Source: Rhodocollybia butyracea
Taxonomy: Eukaryota; Basidiomycota; Agaricomycetes; Agaricales; Omphalotaceae
Direction of reading: 5' to 3'
DNA: 64,000 nucleotides
NCBI GenBank assembly: GCA_015501585.1
Contig: JADNRY010000226.1
Span: 35,411 to 99,410, forward strand
Every line of letters begins with the position of its first letter. The first letter of the stretch is position 1. Position numbers and translations under genes: made by a program. Below the pieces are notes generated by a model. The model saw only the letters and a list, made by a program, of their open reading frames with translations. It was not told the origin of the DNA and ran no database searches. Positions 31,502 to 43,700 of the stretch are shown here, in pieces.

Positions 31502-34500
31502 AATCAACCATTATGTTGATATTCCGCTCCTTGTATGACACCCTCCTCATGAAACATGCTCCATGACCTCGGCTCCATACGCTACTTTATTCAAGGGTGA
31601 TCGAACAGTATAATATGGTATTGAAGGAGTAGTGCTTCGTCTCAAGATCCTGATGGTACTACATATCTGTATTAGTACGAGCTCGTTTGGACGCGATTAC
31701 TGTTGCTAGAAATATGCAGAATGAAGATCTCGATCTCTCCAGAATCTCATTGGGAAGTTTACGACTCGAGCAACTCTACAGTTGGGATGTTGATGTCGAT
31801 CTGGAGGTTTTGCATGATAGAGATCACACTTTTTGTTTATACGGGCCAAGTCCAAGCATGAATGCTATGGTGTCGGCCGGCTGAGTTGCTGTATTAACAT
31901 TTAAACTGCGACTGTGGACATCTTTTCGTGAGTCGATGAACATCTTTTGCCTTTCGCCTAGGAAAGTTCTCTTATCGCAGCAAGCTCTGCTCAACCGAAA
32001 GGGGGCCAGTTCCAAGCTCGGATTCAAAAGGCAACAGAGCATAACTCAGCCACAGTGACTCCGCATACGTGCCCGGTGTAGGGAGACTGGTATCGTCAGC
32101 TGGCTACAGTTCAGCTAAAAGGAGGAACCACTTGATTTCGGCGCATGAGAATTGCGCGGGGCGCTAATGAGTAATTCATGCTTAACTTATACAGAATGCG
32201 GGCGTTCAAATATTTTCTCGTCACAAAACCCTCCTCTGAAGTACAGAGTCGGGGATCTTTCCACTTTTCTTTAAAAAACGCTCGTTCTGTTACGTCGCTC
32301 ATCAGCCAGCAGATTTGGTTCTGTACCTTTTGCTGTAGGATTAAGATTTTTGCTCTTGATTCTCGATATACAAACGGAAACTTTATGTGTTTCTGGTTGA
32401 TATTTTTTTTAAAAAAATCCTATTGCAATCGCGAAGGTCAGATATCATTTACTGGGTGTTTCGAGAGAGGCGATTAATGTTCAAGGTGTGTAGAATGGGG
32501 CCAGTGACCTTGACATACAAAAACTTCCAGAATAATCCCGAAGTCCTGCTTCAGTTCGCAAAAATTGGATCAGGTAAGAGGCTTGTGAGACCTATTCTGA
32601 ATATCTGACAAGTGCGAGGTTAGACTTAAAGTACTTCGATGGTTGTGTTGGGTCTTTGCTAAAAGACGACATACTACTAACATCACCAAACGTGAACTAC
32701 TTGTATGCACCTCCTCTAAACATGTGTCGAGTACGGCTTCGGCGAGAAAGACATTTTGGGCAAGATGACCCATTATACTACCCTCAGCCGTTTTCGTGGT
32801 CTACCCCACATCTAGCCCTTATCCTTACACCTCAAGTTGATCTCCGAAACAAGTTCTATCCAGCCTGGCTTGTTCCAAGGAATGAACACTTCATCAAAAA
32901 GGACACTTCTAGCCCCCGCACTGATCTGGGTGTGGTGAAAGAGGACTTGGCTGAGTCGATAAAAGCCATGGCTAAAAATGTACTCGATAATATACGTGAC
33001 GATAGTAGGACAGATAAATTTGTTGCTGAAGGAGCATGGGCTTTGCAGCTAGAGCTGAATCATTTGGACGTACCAGCAACACTAGAACAGTGTATGCTGC
33101 GTATAAGAGTCATTCAGCGTCATGTACTGGAATTAGATGCCCGACTTCGCTGGCTAAGCAATCAGTGGAAGACCAGAGTACTTGATGCCTTGAAGCAGCG
33201 CAAAAAGGTACACGCAGTGCAGGATTTGATGGGTGCATTCGTAGAAAAAGCCGAAGATGCAGATGTACTTTTCCATGCGGGTGTCCCTCTCTGGTTGGTT
33301 CGTGCTTTGGCTGACTGTCCCAACCCACGGGTGGATAAGCTGGCAAATGTAATTCTGGAAGACCCGTCTCAGAGGATCAAGTTACACACAGGGTATTTCC
33401 TGAATTGTGCTGACGAGGAGCCGTCCAACGAGATAATCTACATTGGGTTAGCCAACAAAACCGAACGATACAGTGCAATGGCGAGGTACATGAAGTCACA
33501 TTTCCGAACTCCATCCCTTTTTGGTCTATCAGAGCCTTCTCCCAAAGGATCTTCAGATAGAGGGGCACAATGGCGTAGTACTGGAGTCTCAGAGAAGGTT
33601 GTAGCTCAGCGCTCTACTCGTATGTCCAATAGTGTATATTTTCAGTAGCGAATCTGATGTTCGACCTTTTTTAGTGTTGAAACGAAAACTGGACTACAAA
33701 CCAACAAAGGCCATTGCGAAAAGTTCGTTGGGAGTAACGTTCATGGCTCCCACAAGTCCTCTTATGCCCAAAGCCGTAGCAGCTTGGGCCAAGGCACTCA
33801 GTGTACTCGCCTCTCGAAATTCGGTGCCTCCACGGGATAATGTTATTGATGGGGGTTTTGTCGTTCCCCCTCCTCGTTGCATTGTATCACCAGCGCAAGA
33901 ACATATCGTTGCGACCTTGTTCAAGTCGTGGCTGAGGATCCGTGATGCTGTTCTCAGCAGGCTACGTAGTCCCCAGGCGCAGCCAGTCAAGCTCTCGAAT
34001 AAATGCTGGAGGAGCCTCCTCGATGTCAGTGGTGGACTACACACAGGAGTAAAATCAACGACAAGGAGTGGTACACGGCACGGCGAAATGCGGGACGTAC
34101 TGGAGCACTCATTCGGGATGGATAAGGCTAGCTCGTTCATGGATGCTCCTATATATTGGGCAGGCGAATTCATCACGAGTGTTGGACTACCAGATGCCGA
34201 GATAGCGAAGGCGATTGTGTGGGAACTGTGCGAGCTCAATTTCCGACATGAGCTTGAAGCCCTGGATGGGATTCTAGATGGCAGCGGGATGACCTGGACC
34301 GACCGACATGCGTTACTGAATCAGTGTTGGGTAGGTTTGGGGAATAAGGTGGACGTTGTCACAGAAGCAAACAAAGGGCTGGGGGCAACCTTTGTGATGG
34401 ATAGGCTGCCGTTCCTCCAGATCCTTCACAAGGTGATGAGAACTTGGCAGGGTGTAAAGCCTGTAGAGCTACTGGATCAATTTCCGGAGGAAAGTTCAGC

Positions 34501-35018
34501 GCATAACCATCGAGGACATGTGGAGCGTATAGAATTTAACTTAGCGATGTTCTACTGCGAGTCGTTCCTGAACGTGTATGGTAGAGCAGCGTCGATACCA
34601 CACCATCTATAGCTGTCTTTTTAATACTCGAAGTTTCTTGATGTTGTATGCTTTATATCTTGTATAACATCATGGCGCGTTCTATGATAAATGGCACTGT
34701 GCGAAAAAGGTCAGCGACTGCATACACAACAATAAATTTTAAGCAAAAATGAATAGACTCGGAATTCCTATGAAAAAGTATTGGTCTATCAAGCAGTAAA
34801 GTAAGTGACATTTATAAACAATATTTTGAACAATTGTGCGCGAAATTCTTCTCCTATATCGGGCGCAAAAGGCTATGAAAATCAATTTCTTTGTCGCCAC
34901 TCATATTGTTTTTCCCGCGCAAAATAATTGGAAACGTACACGGACAGGAGTCAGGGAGCGTGTTACATGAGGAGGGTGTCATACAAGGGGCGGAATATCA
35001 ACACAATGGTTGATTACA
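31499..35018. mobile_element. Segment bracketed by 69-bp inverted repeats (possible element)
   Basis: 31499-31567 (starting tgtaatcaaccattatg) and the reverse complement of 34950-35018 (tgtaatcaaccattgtg) match at 64 of 69 positions by hand alignment. They enclose 3.5 kb holding one gene (32477-34612) and no other large ORF. I found no target-site duplication at the outer ends. The repeats could be transposon termini, or two opposed copies of one small repeat. Their TG/CA ends would also suit LTR fragments. Confidence 0.5.
32477..34612 (+). CDS. Orphan multicopy protein, copy 1 (unknown function)
   Basis: Three exons give about 670 residues. The first runs from Met 32477 through TLTYKNFQNNPEVLLQFAKI. 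The second (about 32612-33626) includes FDGCVGSLLKDDILLTSPNV, PPLNMCRVRLRRERHFGQDD, YYPQPFSW, ADVLFHAGVPLWLVR, DCPNPRVD and IYIGLANKTERYSAMARY. The third (after an acceptor near 33674, frame continuing to 34612) has VVPPPRCIVSPAQEH, LRIRDAVLSRLR, WRSLLDVSGGLHTG, ELCELNFRHELEALD and FYCESFLNVYGRAASIP. A paralogue with the same exon plan lies on the other strand at 51251-53341. I recognise no enzymatic domain. Relative to copy 2 it lacks about 15 residues around the first intron. It sits inside the 69-bp inverted repeats. Confidence 0.7.
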
Positions 35019-35141
35019 GTTTTTTACTCGACGTGTACCTTTTGAAGGAAGTAACTGACTAGGACCAAGTCTGCATAGGCACAAAGCTGACTGTACCCCC
35101 CTTCTCATAATTGTAAATCTATAGCACCGGAAATCGTCAAC

Positions 35142-36918
35142 TCACAGATTATAAGCGGAAACTTCCGAGCTCACCACAGGCACTAGCGTAGTCAATGGGT
35201 TCACCACTCTGTCCAGATTCTCCCATCCAATATCCCCATCCTCACGCTCAACTCCGGTTTCAGGTTCTTCCACTTCATCCCATTGATTAAAATCCAATGA
35301 AGCGCCTATATTACCGAGGAATCGGTTCTCAGCAAAACTGAGGGCATTAAGTGTGGGGATGCTGATGTCGGAAGGGCCTTTACTAGAATGCTGGATGGTG
35401 CGATTGGAGAAAGCACGTAGGTTGAGGACAAATCGATTGATCAGAAGATTCGGTAGGCTGTAAGAAGTTTGCTTTTAGGATACCAGTAGATTGAGTGAAG
35501 GATGAATGGTGAACGTACACGTTAAGGGTTAGATTGTTGACGACCAATGCAGCTCCCTCGGCGTTATTCGATACCTAGGTTGCATGCATTTGAATTGTCA
35601 TCCTCTAGTAAAGCTATACAGGAGGGAAACTTACTATGCCCCCTGAGAGGACAAGTTCCTGGATCATTGGAGGTTGGAGAGAACAACATGTACAATTAAA
35701 CAGGACTCACCAATGCAAGAGCGGTCTGAATACCTGTGGTTATGCATATGATGCTAGATATATGGACGCTGCGTTTGAGGCTGTAATAAACCCCTAATGA
35801 GGAACTCACAAGAAGTATAAGATGCCTACATATGGACGCACATTAACAACCAGCTTGGCGGTGAATAGTTTTACTGACCGTCGTGCAGGATCACTTCCGT
35901 GATGCTATGGATACCAGATTTTCGGGTTCGCATATGGTGATGAACCATCCGGAACAAAGTCAAGACGAAGATGATACTGTCGAAAGTCAATTGAAGGAAA
36001 GGATGAACAACTTCCACTAAGATGTAGATGATTTGACCTTGAACAATTTAGCCAGTAGACTTATGACTCACAGCTAGCATTCAAGATAATGGACGTCAAT
36101 ACTACAACGGATAGGCTGGAGAAGGACATGCTAACATTTGAAGCTCAAAGTTCCCAGTCCAGAAACATGACGAAAATGACTCGACATATGTTCCTTGGCT
36201 GGCGATTACTATAGTCGAGAACCGCATCTACATAGATTAACAAAATCTGAATATAATGGTCCCAAAGGGCGTACCAGAAAAGCACCAATAATATCTGCGA
36301 TGATGAACGGGCAGAGCAGAATAAGCAGTGATCGCTTTTGACCAAACAGTGCGTAAACCCTCAAGATGAAAATTACTACAGCAAACAGATCTTATTTCAT
36401 TGGAGAATAAAGATGACATACATTTGGTTGCTGCACCGGAAATACTGCCAAAGAAAAATGCCCCAGAATAAAGATCCCTACAGCTGAGCATGATGCCCTG
36501 AGTCAAGCCTGCAAGCGAATAGTACATAGGGTATATGAACCTTGAATCCGCCATTTTTCCCGAGAGGAAGGTGACTAGGTACATAACCGCAGATAACAGA
36601 AAACTGTAGCGACTTAGAATGAATAATACAGAAGTTCCAGTCAGTCTACTGGACCATATTGATCGAATTTCGGTAGGAAGTGTGAGGAAGAAGTCATGGA
36701 GCCATAACACTATGGTTCGGAGCATGAGTTCGGATATCACTGTCTGAACAGAACATCTGTCATTGGCTCACCACAGCCAGATAATATCGAGTAGTTATTC
36801 AACAGACTATGAACACCGACGTGAGGACCTTTGTGCGGCTCGATTATTGTCCAACCTACTAGCAGGATTGAGGGATGACAATTCCTTTAGCGATGGAGTC
36901 ACTGGCAGAGCTTGACAT
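35142..36918 (-). CDS. DUF6533-type multi-pass membrane protein
   Basis: Many short exons run on the minus strand from Met 36918 (MSSSASDSIAKGIVIPQ) to a stop at 35142-35144. The N-terminal domain matches the DUF6533 pattern: YYLAV, IVLWLHDFFLTLPTEIRSIW, TGTSVLFILSRYSFL. Further hydrophobic segments follow (LLSAVMYLVTFLSG, LLILLCPFIIADIIGAFLV), then the family-like DSIIFVLTLFRMVHHHMRT and a late EVILHD/GILYF. The tail is acidic (WDEVEEPETGVEREDGDIGW). Proteins of this kind are strongly expanded in mushrooms; their function is unknown and a seven-helix topology is usual. Exon borders in 35560-36220 are partly guesswork. Confidence 0.7.
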
Positions 36919-37072
36919 GGCGGCGATAAAGTAAAGCGCTGATCACAGGACATATCTGCATCTGCAAGTCATCAGATTTATATCAATATTTAGTAGGCAG
37001 TATGCATTTGGTGAAAAACCTACCTCCTCCTCCTGCTCACCCCGAGAATAGCCACCCGTTATTCTCGCTATC

Positions 37073-37740
37073 GTGCAGTTGATGAGGAATCTCCTTGCCC
37101 ACGTCGATCAGGACTCGATCAACAGATCTCCTGATATATTTTCTTCGTCTCCGAGCCACACGAACGCTACACTCTTAGGTGCGATCATACAGGAAGGACG
37201 CATACTCGGCACGGTTCAAGATTTGACCGCCGGTTCGAAGCAAGCCACGCTTGGAAAAGTTGGCATTAACTGTATATGCATGATGATCTGCCCCTAATCT
37301 ACAACTTCGGTTGTTCAACTTTCCGCAGCCATACACCAAGACACGAAGCTGAGCGCATGGATAGAAGTAATTCGCTGCTGGATGATGACAGTTTCGTATT
37401 CATCTCATCCCGAAGTCACCGACTGGTCATTGACCTATCCCTCCGGTAGTCACTAGTCATGTATTCATGGTTCGAGTTTCCTGAAGATCCTGATTACCTA
37501 TGCAACGCTTGGCCTATAATCGCCACTGCGCCTGTGCCCGGGTTAGTGAGGTATGAAACAGTATGGAATCCGCCAATACTTAATCGACGGGCCTTTGTTG
37601 AAACGAAATATATCATGTGGCATCAAGCTGCAATTAATAGGCGACGATTTCGAAGACGAGGCAGTCTGTGTATACAACTGAGAGACTGGTATAATGATAC
37701 GGACCGATATAGAACTCTTGAAACTCTTCTTCCTTGACAA
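37073..37740 (+). other. Two short plus-strand frames, uncertain gene
   Basis: 37073-37297 (74 codons, MQLMRNLLAHVDQDSINRSP) and 37459-37737 (92 codons, MYSWFEFPEDPDYLCNAWPI, ending RDWYNDTDRYRTLETLLP) have protein-like composition. No domain or clear splice link between them is visible. The rest of 36919-38169 holds nothing else I can support. Confidence 0.25.
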
Positions 37741-38169
37741 TGAAAGTAAACCCTTCATCACCCCCAACGAGACCCAACGGCAGCAGTAGTTTCACCGAGT
37801 CCATTCCCATTCAACCGACTTCAACTTCGCCAACCTCGCGGCATGAGAGGACAATGAGTCTGGGCCAGGATTCTGTTCTTTTTACTTGAACAAGGCTCTG
37901 AGGTTTTAAGTAATGAGACTTCGCCGGGTTTCCTTCTCTGGAACGCAATTGCGTCATTCCTCTATATCTCTAGTCTGCATGAGGTACTTGGGCTCGAGCC
38001 GTTATGCATTTGATCTAGGTCGATTCCATAAGCATGGCTCCATAGTTTTCTGGCCATTTCGAGTTGATCCTTCTGTTCTGGGACAGATATGAATAGACGC
38101 TCGGCGCTAATCTCAGATTGTGACCCTAACCCTAAGGTTCACTCATCTTTTTTTCCTCCTTCCAATAAA

Positions 38170-40489
38170 ATGTCGCGCGCAACGCTATGGTCAACCGCGG
38201 ATATGGATGAAGACTTGGCCGAGGCTGTTGACGTTCAGCTCTCGATGTATGCCCAACAGGGCCAAAATTCAGCAGTTTATGACCAGCTCGGAGCGCAGAT
38301 GGAACAACTCGAGCCTTTTCTGGCTATTCAACAACATATGGCGGCCCTAGCTGCTGTTCCAGATGTCGTCAAAAGTGTAGGTAACAATGTTGCCTTACAT
38401 GAAATAATCTAATGATTATTTGGAGACAGTTTATCGTGTCTTTCCAGCAAGCAATACTTAATCATGATTTGCCTTCAATCACGATGTTCTACACAACAAC
38501 GTTCCCAAAGCTTACCGAGAAATTCTACGCGCGTACGGAATGGCCGGAACCAGAAATAATTGCGCCGTTGTTGTCTTCGAATGAAGCAACTGAAGACCAA
38601 ATCCATATTTTCCTTGTCCTTTACCGCGATCTGTATTACCGCCACGTCTACTCTCGTCTTCATCCAAATATTGATGATCGCTTTCACTCTTATGAAAACT
38701 CTTGCGAGCTGTTCAACTATCTACTCAATTCTCCCAGTTCAGCGGATGACGAATCTGATGAACCTGCCCCAGTAGATTTAGTACTTCCAGAGCAGTGGTT
38801 ATGGGATATCATCGACGAGTTCATCTACCAGTTTCAGGTCTTCTGCTCCTGGCGCTCGAAGGTCAAGTCCAAGACAGATGATGAGATCTTGATGCTCGCG
38901 GACGGAACAGGTGTATGGTCCTCGTACTCTGTCCTCAACGTGCTTTATTCGCTTATTCAAAAATCCAAAATCAATGAGTACATCATTGCTCTCAAAGAAG
39001 AACAGGGTAAGGGAGGAGCTAGAACTGCAGAGGAAATTGCGTAAGTCCCCAACGCACGACTAATTTTCTCTGCTAATAATCTTGTACAGAGAATCCATTT
39101 CTCCCTACACCGCCCTCCCGCTGTACCGTTCTCTGGGATACTTCTCCGTCCTCGGTCTTCTTCGTGTCCACGTCCTTCTTGGTGACTTTACCCTCGCCCT
39201 CAAAGTTATGGACCAAGTTGGCGAATTTCTCCTCGGTGGATCTAGCTTTGGCGCCAAAGCTAACAAACCATCCATTACCGCCCTCCCTACGCTTCCAGCC
39301 ACCCATATATCAACGCATTACTATGTGGGATTTTGCTACATGATGCTTAGACGATACCCAGACGCTATCCGTACTTTTGTCACCGTCTTGAACTTTTTCC
39401 AGCGAATGCAGCGTATGCGGGGATACGGTGGATACGAGCGAAAGGACCAGTATGACCAGATCGCTAAAACCGCAGACCGAACACTAGCGTTGTACGCCAT
39501 GTGTCACTCTCTGGTCCTGCCAGGATCACCATTCACTAGACTTGACGATAACATCACCAACACGGCAAAGGAGAGGTACGGCGAACAGATGGGTAGGATG
39601 AGTAGGGGCGGAGGGGATACCCTTGGTGCTTTCGAGGAGCTCTTCCTTTACGCTTGTCCCAAATTCATCAACGCTAACTCACCTCCGTACCACGATCCGG
39701 AGACCATCGGGTTAATGCTCAGCGCTGAAACTGCTGACTCCGGAGAAGGTTAGTTTCTCCTTTATTCACTGTCTATGAATGCTAACTGCATTGAACAGGT
39801 GCTTTAGCATCGGATCCTACTCAGCGCCACCTCCGGCTCTTCCTCTCCTCTGCCGCGGCGCAATCTCCTCTTCCTACTTTACGTTCATTCCTCCACCTCT
39901 ACACTTCCCTCACTACCGAAAAGCTCAGTTCGTTCTTGGACCTGGCTAAGCTCAGCGAGTCAAACAGGGAGGAGACCGCTGAGGACTTGGAAGCGGAAGA
40001 GGCCATCCAGGAGATGATGGTACTTAAGCAGAACAGCAGGAGCGTGAGTCGGGTGGTTCCTGTACGTTCCTTCAGCTGGTTTTTTGCGTTCCCCGCCCCT
40101 GATGTGATTCATTCTTTGTAGGCTCAAGGAATCACGGACAAAGGGAAGGAGGCTTCTTCAGCAGGTGCAGCTGCCAAGGGAAGCTTACTGGAGGGAGAGA
40201 TGATCTCGACCAGTGACCTAAATTTTGTTATCGATGATGTATGTATTCTTTTCTACCTTTTCTTTCGCTCTTATCTTTTTTTACCTAGAACACGATTCAT
40301 ATTGCCGAAAGCACTGTCGGAAGGCGTTACGCAGGGTGGTTCATAAAAAATACTGAGCGCTCGCAGCGGGTTTTGGATGAGATTCGGGCGTCCCCTCTTC
40401 CCAAGCCTAAACCGGCTACCGTTGCCGCACCACCGCCTGAAGCTCAAAAGAAGCCCAAGACTGTGGCTTGGGGAGGCGCAAGGGCTTGA
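38170..40489 (+). CDS. EIF3L: Translation initiation factor eIF3 subunit L
   Basis: Six exons on the plus strand with short introns (for example gtaagtcc..cttgtacag after EEIA, gttagtt..gaacag after SGEG, gtatgtat..acctag before NTIHIA). The protein starts [15 protein letters not shown] and carries the eIF3L pattern: [111 protein letters not shown], and a C-terminal PCI-like region ending [20 protein letters not shown]. As an eIF3 subunit it would act in 43S/48S pre-initiation complexes in the cytoplasm. Start chosen at Met 38170 (context aataaaATG); an in-frame Met at 38089 is upstream. The gene is tail to tail with the histidine kinase, 240 bp apart. Confidence 0.92.
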
Positions 40490-40729
40490 GACCATTAGTT
40501 GAATACGTTATTTTGAATTTACGAATGATTGTATTCAGTACGTGAATTAGGATACACCGCGAACACCGTTGAGAGTAAGTACTTACGAGCAATATATGAC
40601 TTAGGTATGGTACGAAGATACAGTTGCAGGCCAAGATGAGGATTCTAAGAAAATGGAGAAGGTGAGGGAGGAGAAGAAATGGTGGGTTGAGCCCAGAGAA
40701 AGATTTGCATGGAATCCAGGGACTTATTA

Positions 40730-43700
40730 TCATGATATGCCTAGTTTGTGAAAGACTTCATTCAGTGTGCTAAATGGCACTGGTTTAACCAGGCTATGAA
40801 GAAAGTGGTCAGAACATGGCTTTGATGAGACGGAAAACGTACTATCCATCAACCCCTGCATCGAACGCTCTTCGCTTGTCGTCCAAAGACGACATACCAG
40901 TCAAAGCGAGAATTCGGCAACGTTGCTTCCCCGACTCGGGTCTATAGCTGGTCTCGATCTTCCGGATTTCTGCTGTGGCACCAATACCGTCCAACACGGG
41001 CATCGAAAGGTCTAGGAGAACGATACTGTAGATGTGGTTAGCAAGTCCTTGTAGAAGTCGTTTGATGCGACGCACTCGAATGGTCCGTCGTTCGTGTAGA
41101 CATTGACCCCATCTCGACCATCAACGGCATCCCGGAAATCATAGCCTTTCTTTGTCAACCACTTGACACTGAAAACATACATGATTTACTGTGAATCATA
41201 AGCTGTTTTAGAGCACTTACATGAGCGTTCGGAGTATTAAATTGTCTTCGATGACCAGCACCCTGACTTTTGGTGCTTTCGTTTCAATAGATCCAATCGA
41301 CGACTTCAGAAGGGTCCCGCCTGAGTCCAAGGTGATAGTTGGTTCATTGTTATCGGGATCTGGAGTTGCAGGCTTCTCTTCCGGAACACTTGAAGAAGCT
41401 AGTGTCCATGAAGAGAATGTGGTTGGATGTACCGTTGTGCTTCGTGGACTCATGGATGGTCGTGGTGTACTATGGCGCGAGTCTTCAGAGTATCGGCGAG
41501 GATATGTGAAATTAGCAGCTAACAATGCTGCAGACGATTGTTGGATGGCTCGCTGTTCCTCCTTTGTAGAAGAATCTCCGTTCTGGGCTCCAATCTTCAG
41601 AGCATGTAAACACAGACGAAGTGCAGATCGTATGCGTGACGGTCCCCCGGGTTTGTAGATGATGCGACAAAAGCCGCCGATGAGTTCATATTCATGAGCA
41701 ACAGACAATATAGTGGGGTTGCCTCTTGACGCTGATAGAACGATGAAAGGACGACTGGTGTCGCGTCTACTAGTTGCCTCCACAACCAATTTGACATCTT
41801 CGTTGAGCACGACAATGTTTCCTAGCTCATTTTCGTCCTCCTGTATTTCTAGACCCCACCAGGTCGTCATATATGTTTTGAGAACAGAATGAAGAAGTTG
41901 GATTCCTCGATGGTCGCTGTCGAATCCAACAAGGGATACTGATGGCGGAGGATGGAAGTCGTCTAGTTTCAGAACTCCCATCTCCGGATTTTCGTCAGTT
42001 TCAGCGACTTCAGTCAAGAACGTGACCTTGATTTCTGTTCCGACATTCTCTTCGCTCCAAACGTCAACTTTGCCTCCAACACTATCAGAAGTTACGATGC
42101 TGTTTACAATGGCAAGACCCAAACCAGTCCCTGTTTGCAAGGGATTTTCTTGCGAAAAAGGATGGAAGAGTTGGTTCTGTGACAAGCGTTAGCAAAGCTA
42201 TGTTCAAGATATGTAAACCTACATGCCTTCAGGAAATTCTGGCTAATACCCTATTAGAGTAATATTAGCGGCGGGTTGTCAAGTGCTGTAACTTGATTAT
42301 ACCTTTCCTGTATCATGTACCGACAACTCTATCTTAATCTTATTGGGAGGATCTCCTTCTGCCAGCGGTAGCTGCCGCAACACAACGTGAACAAACCCAT
42401 CCGAGGTGAACTTCAGACTGTTGCCAAAGACGTTCATTAGGACTCTTCTAATTCCACCCTTCTCACACCGGAGCAACCAGCCCTAGAGTTATCAAAGGAG
42501 GTAAGGAGCATGAACAGGACCAGATTTCATATGACATACCTCTCGGCGATCGCCAATGTCAATGACGGCCTCAACATGCTTTCTGAATTTATTCTCATCT
42601 TCTGCGGGGGGCGAATACACACTACCGATCCCTGTATCCTCCATGCTAGCGGTGCGCGCGCGGTGTCCTATCCAACATCCGTCGACAGCCTCTTCAATTA
42701 ATTCCATTAGATCGACTCTGTGATCGCGATGGTAAGTTGCAACCTCTAGAATTCTAACAAGAATCGCAAAACTTACTTGGTGGGGATGATAACGTTCTCT
42801 ACACCACCGGCTTTCGAATTGCCACTCAACTTGGTGAAATCGAGAACATGATTAACAGTTTCGACTAAAGAAGTCCCGCAAGCTTTGACTGTCTGCAAGA
42901 ACGATTCTTGGGCATGGTTCAAGTCCGATTCGCCGAGGAGTTCCGCAGCAGCCAGGATCTAGCGTAGAAGTTAGTAACTAAAGTTTGGACGACAATGAAC
43001 AACTCACCCCATGCAGGGGTGTGCGAAGTTCATGAGATATACTGTAGAGATGCAAATATAAGTATGTTGAATACGAGTTCGAATTAAACCGTACTTGGAA
43101 ATGAACAAGCTCTTTGCCTTGTCGGCAAGCAGCATCCTCCGTTTGAGCACCGCAGATAGAATGATGACACCTTTAAGGAGGAGTATAATGAGACTGGGAA
43201 CGCTCCATTTGTATGAAATACCTACCAATCGCTCGAAGATAGGACAACTCATGCCCTTCCAGCTGCCACAAACAATAAGTGCCAATCATTATCAACCAAA
43301 GCGCCAACTCACGAATCGCTTGGTATGATCAGAGACATTGTATGCACAAAGAAGGGCGAATGGTCTCTTGTCAATGTTGAAAATCGGAACGGCTGCGAGC
43401 ATAAGTTACACGATATGAACAAACAGACGACACTCACTCAGTGCGTATTGAATTCTCGTAGTCGGTAGGAATAGCCTTATGCTTGGAGGCACAATCCCTT
43501 CACTAACTCTTCCATCCGGATACTTCGCAAAGAACGCATTCAGCTTGGCGTATTCCTCCGCAGTTAAACTCTTCGTTGTTGTCTCAGTGACATCGGGATC
43601 ACCGTGATGCATAACCACATTGATAGTACTTTCACCGGACATATTCTCAAGTACTTCGCAATGGGACACATCCATGACGATGACGCCTTCGACGTCGAGT

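Noticed and set aside
31499..35018. Confident transposon call for the inverted-repeat segment
   Set aside because: No target-site duplication could be found at the outer ends, so I kept it as a possible element only.
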